Below, piece by piece: positions 27,118-36,647 of a DNA stretch of 64,000 nucleotides. Source of the DNA: Thermolongibacillus altinsuensis (GTDB lineage: Bacteria; Bacillota; Bacilli; Bacillales; Anoxybacillaceae); the NCBI RefSeq assembly GCF_004341205.1, contig NZ_SLUL01000003.1:62001-126000 (forward strand), read 5' to 3'. The notes under the pieces were generated by a model. It did not search any database. It was given only the letters and a program-made list of their open reading frames with translations, and had not been told where the DNA came from. Each line of letters opens with the position of its first letter. Position 1 is the first letter of the stretch. The position numbers were made by a program, and so were the translations under genes.

Positions 27118-27588
27118 ATGAAGTGTCCATCCTGTCAACATAATGGAACGAGAGTGCTCGATTCTCGTCCTGTCGAAGAAGGTCGGTCGATTCGGCGAAG
27201 ACGTGAGTGTGAACGTTGTCATTTTCGTTTCACAACGTTTGAGAAAGTAGAAGAAACTCCTTTGATTGTCGTGAAGAAGGAAGGAACGCGCGAAGAGTTC
27301 AGCCGTGAGAAAATTTTGCGGGGGCTTATTAAAGCTTGCGAAAAGCGTCCGGTGGCGCTCGAACAACTTGAGGAGATTACACAACAAATTGAGCGCGAAT
27401 TGCGCAATCGCGGAATATCTGAAGTGAAAAGTGAAACAATCGGTGAAATGGTGATGGAGCGGCTATCAAAAGTAGACGAAGTGGCGTATGTTCGTTTCGC
27501 TTCGGTTTACCGACAATTTAAAGATTTAAATGTGTTTATCGAGGAATTAAAAGAGTTAATTAAAAAAGAACAAGGAGAGAGGGCTTAG
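27118..27588 (+). CDS. nrdR: Transcriptional repressor NrdR
   Basis: Repressor of ribonucleotide reductase genes that senses nucleotides, 156 aa. The ATG at 27118 follows GGGAGCTGG. The N-terminal zinc ribbon has Cys3, Cys6, Cys31 and Cys34 ([10 protein letters not shown] and [16 protein letters not shown]). The ATP-cone domain follows with [20 protein letters not shown] and [13 protein letters not shown]. It lies directly upstream of dnaB and dnaI, as in B. subtilis, linking nucleotide supply with replication initiation genes. No NrdR box was found in this window. Confidence 0.96.
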   Translation: MKCPSCQHNGTRVLDSRPVEEGRSIRRRRECERCHFRFTTFEKVEETPLIVVKKEGTREEFSREKILRGLIKACEKRPVALEQLEEITQQIERELRNRGISEVKSETIGEMVMERLSKVDEVAYVRFASVYRQFKDLNVFIEELKELIKKEQGERA

Positions 27589-27635
27589 CGTGTAAGCTCT
27601 TTTTTTCACATTATGCACATTGGAAGGTCGAGAAT

Positions 27636-29048
27636 ATGGAGTATTATTGGAAGGAATTGGTAGCTGTCGACCGTTACATTGTTCGTTCAAATGGTGTGCT
27701 CAGCGATTTGGATCGGAAAGTGGTCACTCTTTTGTATCAACCGCTTATTGGCTCGCAAGCTTACAGCTTATATATGACGTTGTGGAGTGAACTGGAACAA
27801 CAGCGGTTATGGAGTGAAGAAGCGACCCATCATAGTTTGATGGCCATTATGCAATGCAGTTTGCCAAAAATTTATGTTGAGCGCTTAAAGCTAGAAGGAA
27901 TCGGGTTGTTGAAAACATATGTAAACAAAAAAGAAGAAAACAAATTGTTCATTTATGAACTGCAAATGCCATTGACACCGGAACAATTTTTTTCAGACGG
28001 TGTGCTCAACGTATTTTTGTATAATCGCGTTGGAAAAACAAAATTTCATAAGTTGAAGAAATTCTTTTCTGATTTTGCGATTGACCGCAGCAATTTTGTG
28101 CCGGTGACGCGTTCATTCAATGAAGTATTTTCGTCTGTTCATCCTGAACAAATGGTTAGCGCCATGAATGACGAAGCAAGAGAGGATTTGTTGTTACCGA
28201 GTGAACGCGAATATATCAACAATCAAAGAGGAGAATATGTCATCGAAGATGACGTATTTGATTTTGAGCTTTTTTATGCAGGTTTATCGAATCATCTTGT
28301 GCCGCGTCGAGCCATTACCGAGAAGGTAAAAGAAGCGATTAAGAAACTTGCTTTTTTGTATGGAATCGGTCCGATCGATATGCAAAAAATTATCATGAGC
28401 GTCATTGATCCTTCTGAACAAATTGATATAGATGCGTTACGGAAAGCGGCGCGTGAATGGTATCAATTTGAACGGGGAGAAGCGCTCCCGAACCTATGTG
28501 ACCGCGTGCAACCGTTAGCGGAACGAACCATGGCAAACGTTCAGCCAAAAAATGAAGAAGAGTATTTGATCAAACAACTCGAAACGATTTCACCGCGGCA
28601 GTTGCTAATGGAGTTTTCTGGAGGAGCTGAACCGGCATTAGCTGATTTGCAAATGATTGAAGAAATTATGTTTAAACAAAAGCTTCTTCCAGGCGTGGTG
28701 AACGTTTTAATTTATTATGTCATGTTGCGGACAGATATGAAGCTCCCAAAAAAATATGTTGAAAAAATCGCTAGTTCCTGGGCGCGAAAAAAAGTTCGTA
28801 CCGTTAAAGAAGCGATGGAATTAGCGAAAAAAGAAGCGCGTGAATATGAAAAGTTCATGAGTGAAAAGGAAAAGGGGCAGAAAGCGAAACGAAAACCGAT
28901 TCGTACAGAATTATTACCGGATTGGTTAAAAACGGATTATTCTCAGTTTGAAAACAGACAAACGGAATCGGAAGAAGCGCTTGAACAAAAACGTCGAGAA
29001 CTCGAGGAACGTTTGAAAAAATATCGTGAAAATCCGCCGAATAGTTAG
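27636..29048 (+). CDS. dnaB: Replication initiation and membrane attachment protein DnaB
   Basis: Gram-positive DnaB, a primosome/helicase-loading accessory protein (not the replicative helicase), 470 aa compared with 472 in B. subtilis. The ATG at 27636 follows GGAAGG. The N-terminal part has VVTLLYQPLIGSQAYSLYMT, typical of the DnaB/DnaD family winged helix. The region from about 310 to 400 (SPRQLLMEFSGGAEPALADL onward to NVLIYYVMLRTDMKLP) is the DnaB_2 domain. The C-terminus is highly charged and rich in Lys and Glu. It is followed after 12 bp by its partner dnaI. Confidence 0.95.
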   Translation: MEYYWKELVAVDRYIVRSNGVLSDLDRKVVTLLYQPLIGSQAYSLYMTLWSELEQQRLWSEEATHHSLMAIMQCSLPKIYVERLKLEGIGLLKTYVNKKEENKLFIYELQMPLTPEQFFSDGVLNVFLYNRVGKTKFHKLKKFFSDFAIDRSNFVPVTRSFNEVFSSVHPEQMVSAMNDEAREDLLLPSEREYINNQRGEYVIEDDVFDFELFYAGLSNHLVPRRAITEKVKEAIKKLAFLYGIGPIDMQKIIMSVIDPSEQIDIDALRKAAREWYQFERGEALPNLCDRVQPLAERTMANVQPKNEEEYLIKQLETISPRQLLMEFSGGAEPALADLQMIEEIMFKQKLLPGVVNVLIYYVMLRTDMKLPKKYVEKIASSWARKKVRTVKEAMELAKKEAREYEKFMSEKEKGQKAKRKPIRTELLPDWLKTDYSQFENRQTESEEALEQKRRELEERLKKYRENPPNS

Positions 29049-29060
29049 GAAGTGTGAACA

Positions 29061-30002
29061 ATGAAACCAATTCGCGAAACGATTCATCAGCTTATGAATC
29101 GAACCGATTTTAAGCAGCGATATGAAGCAATGAAAAAGGAAGTGCTGAACAATCAGGATGTTCAGCAATTTTTACGTGAACATCAAGCGGAAGTTACAGA
29201 GGAAATGATTGAACGCAACTTAGTGAAGCTTTATGAATTTGCGATGCAAAGTCACAACTGCCGGCAATGCCCCACGCTTGAAAAATGCCCTAATTTATTA
29301 AAGGGCTACCATCCTCACCTTGTTTTGCAAGGAAAAAGCATTGAGCTTCAGTATGAACGCTGCGCACAAAAAATTCAATATGATGAACGAAAAAAGCAAG
29401 AATCACTGATTCAAACAATGTTTATTCCTAACGAAATTTTACGAGCCTCCTTTTCTAACTTGGCAACGGATGATCTTGGGCGAATTAAAGCCATCGATAT
29501 GGCAGAGAAGTTCGCTTTAACATATGAAGTTGGAAAGAAAATGAAAGGGCTTTATTTGTATGGCTCCTTTGGTGTCGGAAAAACGTATCTTCTTGGTGCC
29601 ATTGCTAATAAATTAGCTGAACGAAAAATACCGTCGCTGCTCATCTACGTTCCAGAGTTTTCACGTTCGTTGAAAACATCTTTACAAAGCGACTCGTTCA
29701 ATGAAAAATTGGATTATGTTAAAAAAGTTCCTGTTCTTATGCTTGATGATCTCGGTGCAGAACTGATGTCTAGCTGGTGGCGCGATGAAGTGCTTGGACC
29801 GATTTTGCAATATCGCATGCTTGAAAACTTGCCTACTTTCTTCACATCCAATTTTGATTTAAACCGCCTTTCTCACCACTTAGCACATTCGCAACGCGGG
29901 GAAGAAGAACAAGTGAAGGCAACAAGAATCATTGAACGAATTATATATTTAGCTACCGTCGTTGAAGTAAAAGGAAAAAACAGAAGAATCGAGGCTGAAT
30001 AA
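29061..30002 (+). CDS. dnaI: Primosomal protein DnaI, helicase loader
   Basis: AAA+ ATPase that loads the replicative helicase, 313 aa. The N-terminal helicase-binding domain carries a zinc-binding cluster (SHNCRQCPTLEKCPN with a further Cys in YERCAQK). The C-terminal AAA+ core has Walker A GSFGVGKTYLL and Walker B VLMLDDLGAE, then sensor 1 TFFTSNFDLNRL and an arginine-rich end TRIIERI. The ATG at 29061 follows AGGAAGTG. Together with dnaB it forms the loading machine at oriC and PriA-dependent restart sites. Confidence 0.96.
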   Translation: MKPIRETIHQLMNRTDFKQRYEAMKKEVLNNQDVQQFLREHQAEVTEEMIERNLVKLYEFAMQSHNCRQCPTLEKCPNLLKGYHPHLVLQGKSIELQYERCAQKIQYDERKKQESLIQTMFIPNEILRASFSNLATDDLGRIKAIDMAEKFALTYEVGKKMKGLYLYGSFGVGKTYLLGAIANKLAERKIPSLLIYVPEFSRSLKTSLQSDSFNEKLDYVKKVPVLMLDDLGAELMSSWWRDEVLGPILQYRMLENLPTFFTSNFDLNRLSHHLAHSQRGEEEQVKATRIIERIIYLATVVEVKGKNRRIEAE

Positions 30003-30068
30003 TTATTCTAAATCAACGGTTCTCTCCATATATATAAAACAAGCATGGTCGGAAAAGGGGGAGCACCG

Positions 30069-30911
30069 TTGATTAATATTTTGTTCCAAGAAGCAGATGA
30101 TGCAAAAAAATTATTTGATGAGATGATGAAATCTCCGCAACACCATTGGAGACTTACATATGATGAGAACGCAGTGAATGTTTATTTTCATGAAGGGACA
30201 TCGGAATGCATTCACTCATTGTTCATCCCTGTTTTTACGAAATGTATCGTTAGGCTATTTGAGAGTCGCTGGCTTTTAATGATCATTACCCGTTCGTTTT
30301 ATTATGAAAATGAAGAAGAGCAGCAGCAAATTTTGCAGCTCGCTCATTCTTTCATTGACGGGGAGCGGTATGATTATCGAATGGGCAAAAAATGTTTGCA
30401 TTCTCGAGAACAGTTGATCGAGCGGTCGCTGCGGGAGTTTCTGCATGATGGTCTTTCGTTTTCGTTTGAATCGTTTGTGAAATTTCGGTTGAAAGAATAT
30501 TATGATCGATTGGTGCATTACGTTGAACTAGCGATCGATGAATATAAACTTGAGCAGGAATATCAAAATTTTGTACAAATGTTGCGAGAGATCGTGGCGA
30601 ATCGTTCACCGCAAATGGATGTTATTCATCTTTTACATAAGAATGAGTCGTTTCACTTTTTTGATGAACAGTTTTCAGAAATTGCTCCGACACAGTTAAA
30701 GGGATTAATTGATCGCCGGTTGATGGTAAGCCAACCGATGTACATTGATAGTTTTGTGCTAGCGCCTCTTGTCTCGATCGCCCCAACGGTCATTCGTTTG
30801 TATACGAACCAAGTCGATGATGGAATCATCCAAACGGTTCAAAACGTATTTCAAGAGCGCGTTCAACTTTTTCCGATAACTTTTTTTGCAAAGCTTGATT
30901 TTGTCGACTAA
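30069..30911 (+). CDS. ytxC: Sporulation protein YtxC
   Basis: A 280-aa protein matching YtxC, which is conserved in endospore formers and in B. subtilis lies between dnaI and thrS as it does here. The TTG at 30069 after AAAGGGGGAG is the likely start; an ATG at 30045 precedes the ribosome site. The sequence has no signal peptide. A central segment is clear (FVKFRLKEYYDRLVHYVELA, then IDEYKLEQEYQNFVQMLREI), and the C-terminus is hydrophobic-rich (VLAPLVSIAPTVIRLYTNQ). The molecular function is unknown. The thrS -35 box lies within its last codons. Confidence 0.85.
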   Translation: MINILFQEADDAKKLFDEMMKSPQHHWRLTYDENAVNVYFHEGTSECIHSLFIPVFTKCIVRLFESRWLLMIITRSFYYENEEEQQQILQLAHSFIDGERYDYRMGKKCLHSREQLIERSLREFLHDGLSFSFESFVKFRLKEYYDRLVHYVELAIDEYKLEQEYQNFVQMLREIVANRSPQMDVIHLLHKNESFHFFDEQFSEIAPTQLKGLIDRRLMVSQPMYIDSFVLAPLVSIAPTVIRLYTNQVDDGIIQTVQNVFQERVQLFPITFFAKLDFVD

Positions 30912-30923
30912 TCTTCGTATAAT
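30895..30923 (+). promoter_or_regulatory. Sigma-A promoter of thrS
   Basis: TTGATT (30895-30900), exactly 17 bp, consensus TATAAT (30918-30923). The -35 lies inside ytxC. Confidence 0.75.
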
Positions 30924-30929
30924 CACATA

Positions 30930-31205
30930 CATAGGTGAATAAAGTGAAAAGTGATGATGAGGACATGGGTGTATTTTTACGGTTTCCAGAGAGGGAAGGC
31001 ATTGGCTGGAACCTTCCTAACACGAAAAATACACTTACCACCTCTAAACTTCAGCAGTGAACAATGGGACGATGACGCCCGTTTAGTAATTGCTGACGGC
31101 TAGCACCGTTATCGAAATCGAGCCATTTCGTCCTTTAGCGGCGAATGGGAAGAAGGGTGGAACCACGAAATCAACTCGTCCCTTGTTTTGGGGCGAGTTT
31201 TTTTA
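30930..31205 (+). ncRNA. T-box leader, threonine-specific
   Basis: The thrS leader ends with the T-box core AGGGTGGAACCACG (31154-31167), then a terminator. The upstream stem I region contains a plausible specifier ACC (31037-31039), a threonine codon, followed by A. Uncharged tRNA-Thr would pair at the specifier and the T-box bulge to stop termination. The leader fills the 326-bp gap between ytxC and thrS. Confidence 0.92.
31173..31205 (+). terminator. T-box terminator of thrS
   Basis: AACTCGTCCC (31173-31182) pairs with GGGGCGAGTT (31190-31199), followed by a T run. The 5' arm is the part that pairs alternatively with the T-box sequence in the antiterminator. Confidence 0.9.
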
Positions 31206-31237
31206 TTTTTTATCTTTCAAGGAGGAGTGAAACGTTC

Positions 31238-33169
31238 ATGTCAGATGTAGTAAAAATTACATTTCCAGATGGAGCGGTGAAGGAGTTTCCAAAAGGTGTG
31301 ACAACAGAAGAAATCGCCGCTTCGATTAGCCCAGGATTGAAGAAAAAAGCGATTGCTGGAAAATTGAATGACAAAATGATTGATTTGCGCACACCGATTT
31401 ATGAGGACGGAGCGATTACGATCATTACGCAAGACATGCCTGAGGCGCTTGAAATTTTACGCCATAGCACTGCTCACTTAATGGCGCAAGCGATTAAACG
31501 CCTTTATAAAAATGTCAAACTCGGCGTTGGTCCAGTCATCGAAAACGGTTTTTACTACGATATTGACATGGAAGAATCGTTAACGCCAGAAGACCTGCCA
31601 AAAATTGAAAATGAAATGCGAAAAATCGTAAAAGAAAACTTAGAAATTGTGCGCAAAGAAGTGAGTCGCGAAGAAGCGATTCGCCGTTATGAAGAAATTG
31701 GCGACAATTTAAAATTGGAGTTAATTCAGGACATTCCAGAAGGAGAAGTTGTTTCGATTTACGAGCAAGGTGAATTTTTTGACCTTTGCCGCGGGGTTCA
31801 TGTTCCGTCAACTGGAAAAATCAAAGAGTTTAAGCTGTTGAGCATCGCTGGAGCTTACTGGAGAGGCGACAGCAAAAACAAAATGTTGCAGCGCATTTAC
31901 GGAACAGCCTTTTTCAAAAAAGAAGATTTAGAAGAATATCTTCGCCTGCTTCAAGAAGCAAAAGAACGCGATCATCGCAAATTAGGAAAAGAACTTGATT
32001 TGTTTACAACATCGCAAAAAGTTGGACAAGGATTGCCGCTTTGGTTGCCAAAAGGAGCGACAATTCGCCGCGTCATTGAACGCTATATTGTCGATAAAGA
32101 AATCGAGCTCGGCTATCAACATGTTTACACACCGGTGCTCGGCAGCGTGGAATTATATAAAACATCTGGCCATTGGGATCACTATAAAGACGGCATGTTC
32201 CCGCCAATGGAAATGGACAACGAGCAGCTCGTTCTTCGTCCGATGAACTGCCCGCATCATATGATGGTGTATAAACATAAAATTCACAGCTATCGCGAAT
32301 TGCCGATTCGCATCGCCGAACTGGGAACGATGCACCGCTATGAAATGTCCGGGGCGCTTACAGGGCTGCAGCGCGTGCGCGGCATGACGTTAAATGATGC
32401 GCACATTTTCGTTCGTCCAGACCAAATTAAAGACGAATTTAAGCGAGTCGTAAACCTAATTTTAGAGGTATATAAAGATTTTGGATTAAACGACTACTCA
32501 TTCCGTCTCTCTTACCGCGACCCGCACGACAAAGAAAAATATTATGACGATGATGCGATGTGGGAAAAGGCGCAAAGCATGTTAAAAGAAGCGATGGACG
32601 AGTTAGGTTTAGAGTATTATGAAGCGGAAGGCGAGGCCGCGTTTTACGGTCCGAAATTAGACGTGCAAGTGCGCACAGCGCTTGGAAAAGATGAAACATT
32701 ATCAACCGTTCAACTTGACTTCTTATTGCCAGAACGTTTCGATTTAACGTACATCGGCGAAGATGGAAAACCGCATCGTCCAGTCGTCATCCATCGCGGT
32801 GTCGTTTCAACGATGGAACGTTTCGTTGCCTTTTTAATTGAAGAATATAAAGGGGCGTTCCCAACATGGTTAGCTCCTGTTCAAGTCCAAGTCATTCCGG
32901 TTTCACCAGCGGTTCATCTCGATTATGCATATGAAGTGAAACGGGAATTACAATCAGCTGGTTTCCGCGTTGAAGTCGATGAGCGCGACGAAAAAGTTGG
33001 CTATAAAATTCGGGAAGCGCAAATGCAAAAAATTCCGTATATGCTCGTTGTCGGGGACAATGAAATGAAAGAGCGTGCGGTGAACGTTCGCAAATATGGC
33101 GAGCAAAAAAGCGAAACGATGGCACTTGATGCCTTCATTGATGCGTTGAAGGCAGAAGTCCGAAAATAA
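31238..33169 (+). CDS. thrS: Threonyl-tRNA synthetase
   Basis: Class II synthetase, 643 aa as in B. subtilis ThrS. The ATG at 31238 follows AAGGAGGAGTG; longer readings would run into the T-box terminator. Order: TGS domain (1-62, [18 protein letters not shown]), the editing/SAD domain with [10 protein letters not shown] and the conserved [11 protein letters not shown], the catalytic core with [11 protein letters not shown] and [16 protein letters not shown], motif 3 in [14 protein letters not shown], and the anticodon domain (from about 540, [10 protein letters not shown]). The conserved zinc ligands (Cys in MNCPHH and downstream His residues) are present. Expression is controlled by the T-box leader. 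Confidence 0.97.
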   Translation: MSDVVKITFPDGAVKEFPKGVTTEEIAASISPGLKKKAIAGKLNDKMIDLRTPIYEDGAITIITQDMPEALEILRHSTAHLMAQAIKRLYKNVKLGVGPVIENGFYYDIDMEESLTPEDLPKIENEMRKIVKENLEIVRKEVSREEAIRRYEEIGDNLKLELIQDIPEGEVVSIYEQGEFFDLCRGVHVPSTGKIKEFKLLSIAGAYWRGDSKNKMLQRIYGTAFFKKEDLEEYLRLLQEAKERDHRKLGKELDLFTTSQKVGQGLPLWLPKGATIRRVIERYIVDKEIELGYQHVYTPVLGSVELYKTSGHWDHYKDGMFPPMEMDNEQLVLRPMNCPHHMMVYKHKIHSYRELPIRIAELGTMHRYEMSGALTGLQRVRGMTLNDAHIFVRPDQIKDEFKRVVNLILEVYKDFGLNDYSFRLSYRDPHDKEKYYDDDAMWEKAQSMLKEAMDELGLEYYEAEGEAAFYGPKLDVQVRTALGKDETLSTVQLDFLLPERFDLTYIGEDGKPHRPVVIHRGVVSTMERFVAFLIEEYKGAFPTWLAPVQVQVIPVSPAVHLDYAYEVKRELQSAGFRVEVDERDEKVGYKIREAQMQKIPYMLVVGDNEMKERAVNVRKYGEQKSETMALDAFIDALKAEVRK

Positions 33170-33174
33170 AAAGA

Positions 33175-33203
33175 TTGCATTTTCGGCATAGGTCTGTTAT
33201 AGT
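33175..33203 (+). promoter_or_regulatory. Candidate promoter P1 of infC-rpmI-rplT
   Basis: TTGCAT (33175-33180), 17 bp, TATAGT (33198-33203). Confidence 0.5.
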
Positions 33204-33231
33204 TATCTTTGTTGCGAATGGATAAGAGATC

Positions 33232-33261
33232 TTGACAGAAGCATGAAGCTTGTGATATATA
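33232..33261 (+). promoter_or_regulatory. Candidate promoter P2 of infC-rpmI-rplT
   Basis: A perfect -35, TTGACA (33232-33237), lies 17-18 bp upstream of ATATAT/TATATA (33255-33261). It is the second of two tandem promoters. Confidence 0.6.
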
Positions 33262-33265
33262 TGTT

Positions 33266-33430
33266 AAGGTGAAATCAAATACTTGTTTGTGGAACAAGCA
33301 GAAGCACCCGCTTCTCACCTGATTGACGCCATCGGCAGTCGACAGGTTTTACGATGCAAAACGGCGAATCGCTTTTTAGTCGCTTGATTCGTAAAGTGTG
33401 GGTGTGGTATGCACTCACACTTTTTTTGTT
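33266..33430 (+). ncRNA. Ribosomal-protein L20-type autoregulatory leader of infC
   Basis: The leader before infC folds into a closing stem AGGTGA (33267-33272) with TCACCT (33315-33320) that encloses two hairpins (33282-33287 with 33293-33298; 33300-33305 with 33310-33315). It then reaches an intrinsic terminator at 33393-33428. Position and layout match the L20 leader that attenuates infC-rpmI-rplT in B. subtilis when L20 is in excess. Confidence 0.75.
33393..33428 (+). terminator. Attenuator terminator in the infC leader
   Basis: A 12-bp stem (33393-33404 with 33412-33423, one G-T pair), 7-nt loop, then a T run. It lies 70 bp before infC, inside the transcribed leader. Confidence 0.88.
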
Positions 33431-33497
33431 GTCGAGTGCTCTCTGCAAGTCGCTACAAGCAAGAAATGTGTTCAAAAAACCGTGGAGGTGGCTAGTT

Positions 33498-34013
33498 ATT
33501 AGCAAAGATTTTATCATTAATGAAAACATTCGGGCGCGCGAAGTTCGTCTCATCGATCCAAATGGAGAACAACTCGGCATTAAAACAAAACAAGAAGCGT
33601 TAGAAATCGCAGCGAGAATGAACCTTGACTTAGTGATGGTGGCTCCAAATGCCAAACCACCTGTGTGCCGTATTATGGACTACGGTAAATTCCGCTTCGA
33701 ACAGCAAAAGAAAGAAAAAGAAGCGCGCAAAAAGCAAAAAGTGATCAACGTCAAAGAAATTCGTTTGAGTCCGACGATCGAGGAGCATGATTTTAACACG
33801 AAACTTCGCAATGCGCGGAAGTTCCTTGAAAAAGGAGATAAAGTAAAAGCGACGATTCGCTTTAAAGGACGTGCCATCACTCATAAAGAAATTGGGCAAC
33901 GCGTGTTAGATCGTTTTGCGGAAGCTTGCTCTGATATCGGCACAATCGAATCCGCGCCAAAAATGGACGGTCGCAGCATGTTTTTAGTTTTAGCACCGAA
34001 AAACGACAAATAA
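33498..34013 (+). CDS. infC: Translation initiation factor IF-3 (ATT start)
   Basis: IF-3, 171 aa, which keeps 30S subunits free and checks start codons. The natural start is the ATT at 33498: GGAGGTG lies 7 bp upstream and the protein then reads (M)[19 protein letters not shown], like bacillar IF-3. There is no in-frame ATG, GTG or TTG close to it, and longer readings run back through the attenuator. An AUU start is known for infC of E. coli and, as I recall, of G. stearothermophilus; it lets IF-3 repress its own translation. Domains: N-domain (1-75), a charged linker ([20 protein letters not shown]), and C-domain with [20 protein letters not shown]. Confidence 0.93.
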   Translation: MSKDFIINENIRAREVRLIDPNGEQLGIKTKQEALEIAARMNLDLVMVAPNAKPPVCRIMDYGKFRFEQQKKEKEARKKQKVINVKEIRLSPTIEEHDFNTKLRNARKFLEKGDKVKATIRFKGRAITHKEIGQRVLDRFAEACSDIGTIESAPKMDGRSMFLVLAPKNDK

Positions 34014-34032
34014 AACAAGGGAGGAACACCTT

Positions 34033-34233
34033 ATGCCAAAAATGAAAACTCACAAAGGCTCAGCAAAGCGTTTCAAAAAGACGGGTACTGGTAAATTAAA
34101 ACGTTCACACGCATTTACTAGCCACTTGTTCGCAAACAAAACACAAAAACAAAAACGTAAACTTCGCAAAGCAACGCTTGTATCAAAAGGTGACTTCAAA
34201 CGCATTCGTCAATTGTTAGATAACGTAAAATAA
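34033..34233 (+). CDS. rpmI: 50S ribosomal protein L35
   Basis: Small basic ribosomal protein of 66 aa, [20 protein letters not shown], followed by [18 protein letters not shown] and an [18 protein letters not shown] end, which is the full L35 pattern. A GGGAGG ribosome site precedes the ATG at 34033. It is the middle gene of infC-rpmI-rplT, with 19 bp on each side, and is co-regulated through the leader attenuator. Lys and Arg make up over a third of the chain, as expected for an rRNA-binding protein. Confidence 0.97.
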   Translation: MPKMKTHKGSAKRFKKTGTGKLKRSHAFTSHLFANKTQKQKRKLRKATLVSKGDFKRIRQLLDNVK

Positions 34234-34252
34234 TTTCTAGGAGGGAAACAAC

Positions 34253-34612
34253 ATGCCACGTGTAAAAGGCGGTACAGTAACACGCAGACGTCGTAAAAAA
34301 ATCATTAAACTAGCGAAAGGTTATTTCGGTTCTAAACATCGTTTATATAAAGTTGCAAATCAACAAGTAATGAAATCTTTAATGTACGCTTACCGTGACC
34401 GTCGTCAAAGAAAACGCGACTTCCGTAAGCTTTGGATTACTCGTATCAACGCAGCCGCTCGCATGAACGGTCTTTCTTACAGCCGTTTTATGCATGGCTT
34501 AAAGCTAGCAGGTATTGAAGTAAACCGCAAAATGCTTGCGGATTTAGCGGTAAACGACGCAGCTGCATTCGCACAGCTTGCAAATATCGCAAAAGAAAAC
34601 TTAAATAAGTAA
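34253..34612 (+). CDS. rplT: 50S ribosomal protein L20
   Basis: Ribosomal protein L20, 119 aa, an early 50S assembly protein binding 23S rRNA and, in bacilli, the autoregulator of this operon. Motifs: [20 protein letters not shown] with the extended basic N-terminal tail, [38 protein letters not shown] and the C-terminal globular part [20 protein letters not shown]. The ATG at 34253 follows TAGGAGGG. A strong terminator closes the operon immediately after the stop. Confidence 0.98.
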   Translation: MPRVKGGTVTRRRRKKIIKLAKGYFGSKHRLYKVANQQVMKSLMYAYRDRRQRKRDFRKLWITRINAAARMNGLSYSRFMHGLKLAGIEVNRKMLADLAVNDAAAFAQLANIAKENLNK

Positions 34613-34619
34613 TCAAAAT

Positions 34620-34652
34620 GGGCTGTTCTTTTTGAAAGAACAGCCCGTTTTT
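34620..34652 (+). terminator. Terminator after rplT
   Basis: A 12-bp stem GGGCTGTTCTTT (34620-34631) with 34635-34646, a 3-nt loop, then GTTTTTG. Confidence 0.93.
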
Positions 34653-34671
34653 GTAAGGGGGAGAACGAGCG

Positions 34672-35160
34672 ATGAATTTAGAGCGTTTGTTCATGATGCA
34701 AAAACAATTAGACGAACGAATCGAAACAAAGCGACAGCTAAAAGGGGAAAATTTAGTATCCAAAAAAATATTAGCCCTGCTCGTTGAAATTGGCGAACTC
34801 GCCAATGAGACGCGCTGCTTTAAATTTTGGAGCTCGAAGCCGCCTGCACCTAGAGAAAAAGTGATTGAAGAGTATGTAGATGGGTTACACTTTATTTTAT
34901 CGCTAGGTATTGACTTAAAATTTGCCGATCACGTTCACCTCATCGACGTTCAAGAAAGCAAACCGCTTGTCGAGCAGTTTTTATGCGTCTTTCAAGCCGT
35001 TCATCAATTTGAACGCGCATTATCTCTTGAGTCGTATCAATCGTTATTGGACACTTACTTACAGTTAGCCCATGCCCTTTGCTTTACCTTAGATGAAGTG
35101 GAACAAGCGTACATCGCCAAAAACGAAGTAAATCATGAGCGCCAAAATCAGAATTATTAA
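34672..35160 (+). CDS. Dimeric dUTPase-like protein (all-alpha NTP pyrophosphatase)
   Basis: A 162-aa helical protein of the dUTPase_2/MazG-like superfamily, which hydrolyses dUTP to dUMP and limits uracil in DNA. The metal-binding helices are visible as VEIGELANETRCFKFW and EEYVDGLHFILSLGIDLKF, giving the EExxE-like and ExxD acidic pattern. The ATG at 34672 has GGGGGAG upstream. It stands between the rplT terminator and ysdC; related dUTPases are found on phages and in chromosomes of thermophilic bacilli. Activity on other NTPs cannot be excluded from sequence alone. The gene has no obvious signs of recent transfer. Confidence 0.85.
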   Translation: MNLERLFMMQKQLDERIETKRQLKGENLVSKKILALLVEIGELANETRCFKFWSSKPPAPREKVIEEYVDGLHFILSLGIDLKFADHVHLIDVQESKPLVEQFLCVFQAVHQFERALSLESYQSLLDTYLQLAHALCFTLDEVEQAYIAKNEVNHERQNQNY

Positions 35161-35217
35161 CGAATTTTGTTTATTCTAGTATAATGGATTTGTCTTACAT
35201 AGAGAGGAGTGAAAAAG

Positions 35218-36303
35218 ATGGTGAAATTAGATGAAACGTTAACGATGTTAAAAGAGTTAACGGATGCCAAAGGTGTGCCAGGCAACGAACGTGAAGCGCG
35301 CGAAGTGATGAAAAAATATATTTCTCCTTATGCGGACGAAATCACAACGGATGGCCTTGGCAGCTTAATTGCTAAAAAAGTTGGAAAAGCGGATGGCCCG
35401 AAAGTGATGGTCGCTGGCCATTTAGACGAGGTCGGCTTCATGGTGACACAAATTGATGACAAAGGATTTATTCGCTTTCAACCGCTTGGCGGCTGGTGGG
35501 GCCAAGTGATGCTTGCCCAACGTGTCACAATCATGACGAAAAAAGGAGACATTACGGGCGTCATCGGCTCCAAACCGCCGCACATTTTACCTCCGGAAGC
35601 GCGCAAAAAGCCAGTTGAAATCAAAGACATGTTTATTGACATTGGCGCATCAAGCCGTGAAGAAGCGATGGAATGGGGCGTTCGTCCGGGCGATTCAATC
35701 GTTCCATACTTTGAATTTACCGTCATGAATAACGAAAAAATGCTGTTGGCGAAGGCATGGGACAACCGCATCGGCTGCGCGATCGCAATCGATGTTTTAA
35801 AACGACTAAAAGATGTTGAGCATCCGAACGTGGTTTACGGCGTCGGCACGGTTCAAGAAGAAGTCGGATTGCGCGGCGCAAGAACGTCTGCTTATGCGAT
35901 TGAGCCGGATATTGCGTTTGCCGTCGATGTCGGCATTGCCGGAGATACGCCGGGCGTTTCCGAAAAAGAAGCGATGGGCAAACTTGGCGCAGGTCCACAT
36001 ATCGTTTTATACGATGCCTCCCTTGTTTCCCATAAAGGATTGCGTGAATTTGTGATTGATGTCGCTGAAGAAATGAACATTCCTTACCGTTTCGATGCGA
36101 TGCCGGGCGGAGGAACCGATGCGGGGGCCATTCATATGACGATGCGCGGCGTTCCAGCATTAACGATCGCCATCCCGACGCGCTACATTCACTCCCACGC
36201 GGCGATGCTTCACCGCGATGACTATGAAAACACGGTGAAACTGCTTGTCGAAGTCATTAAGCGTTTAGATGAGCAAAAAGTGAAGGAGATTACGTTTGAT
36301 TAA
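35218..36303 (+). CDS. ysdC: M42 family aminopeptidase YsdC
   Basis: Co-dependent metallo-aminopeptidase of the M42 family, 361 aa. The ATG at 35218 follows GAGGAGTG. Ligands of the dinuclear metal site: His in [11 protein letters not shown], Asp in [11 protein letters not shown], the catalytic Glu pair in [10 protein letters not shown], Asp in [13 protein letters not shown] and His in [11 protein letters not shown]. These proteins form large tetrahedral complexes that trim peptides after proteasome-like degradation; glutamyl aminopeptidase specificity is commonly annotated. A TATAAT (35180-35185) lies 33 bp upstream, so it probably has its own promoter. A terminator follows the stop. Confidence 0.94.
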   Translation: MVKLDETLTMLKELTDAKGVPGNEREAREVMKKYISPYADEITTDGLGSLIAKKVGKADGPKVMVAGHLDEVGFMVTQIDDKGFIRFQPLGGWWGQVMLAQRVTIMTKKGDITGVIGSKPPHILPPEARKKPVEIKDMFIDIGASSREEAMEWGVRPGDSIVPYFEFTVMNNEKMLLAKAWDNRIGCAIAIDVLKRLKDVEHPNVVYGVGTVQEEVGLRGARTSAYAIEPDIAFAVDVGIAGDTPGVSEKEAMGKLGAGPHIVLYDASLVSHKGLREFVIDVAEEMNIPYRFDAMPGGGTDAGAIHMTMRGVPALTIAIPTRYIHSHAAMLHRDDYENTVKLLVEVIKRLDEQKVKEITFD

Positions 36304-36333
36304 TAAAAAAGTCGGTGAATGCCGACTTTTTTG
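36304..36333 (+). terminator. Terminator after ysdC
   Basis: AAAAAAGTCGG (36305-36315), loop TGAATG, CCGACTTTTTT (36322-36332). Confidence 0.92.
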
Positions 36334-36350
36334 GTTATATTTGTTTTAAT

Positions 36351-36390
36351 GTAAAAAGGTAAGTCATGAAAACAGTGACTTACCTTTCTT
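36351..36390 (-). terminator. Terminator of sspI (minus strand)
   Basis: A 12-bp stem, AAAGGTAAGTCA (36355-36366) with 36376-36387. On the minus strand the stem is followed by a T run (complement of the A run at 36353-36357), directly downstream of sspI. Confidence 0.88.
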
Positions 36391-36395
36391 ATGGG

Positions 36396-36605
36396 TTATT
36401 GCTTTACCGCTTGTTCTAATGTTGATAGCATCATGTCTCTTTCTTGTTGATCAGCATGATTCCATAACGCTTCAAAAAGGACGCCGAGTCCCGGAAGGTA
36501 TTTTTCTTCTCCTTGTTGAATCGCATCGGTAATCGTGTGCTCTAATTGCTCTTTTGTGTTGTTGGCGACGTTGCTCATAACCGCATGGCGCAAATTTAAA
36601 TTCAC
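36396..36605 (-). CDS. sspI: Small acid-soluble spore protein SspI
   Basis: Minor spore protein of the SspI type, 69 aa, made in the forespore and bound in the mature spore. The GTG at 36605 gives [13 protein letters not shown], which aligns with B. subtilis MDLNLRHAV, and GGAGTG lies about 8 bp upstream. An ATG six bases further upstream (36611) has the ribosome site almost touching it and adds two residues. The core [20 protein letters not shown], then [18 protein letters not shown], is typical. It is transcribed opposite to its neighbours, as in B. subtilis, and ends at its own terminator. Confidence 0.95.
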   Translation of the reverse strand: MNLNLRHAVMSNVANNTKEQLEHTITDAIQQGEEKYLPGLGVLFEALWNHADQQERDMMLSTLEQAVKQ

Positions 36606-36647
36606 GTTCATTCACTCCATTCTTTTATGTATTGCGCGATTAGTTTT

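Noticed and set aside
31145-31237. Longer N-terminal reading of thrS
   Set aside because: It would translate the T-box core and terminator; the ATG at 31238 has a strong ribosome site and gives the standard length.
33354-33497. 48-codon N-terminal extension of infC
   Set aside because: The reading crosses the attenuator hairpin and has no family similarity; the ATT at 33498 fits all evidence.
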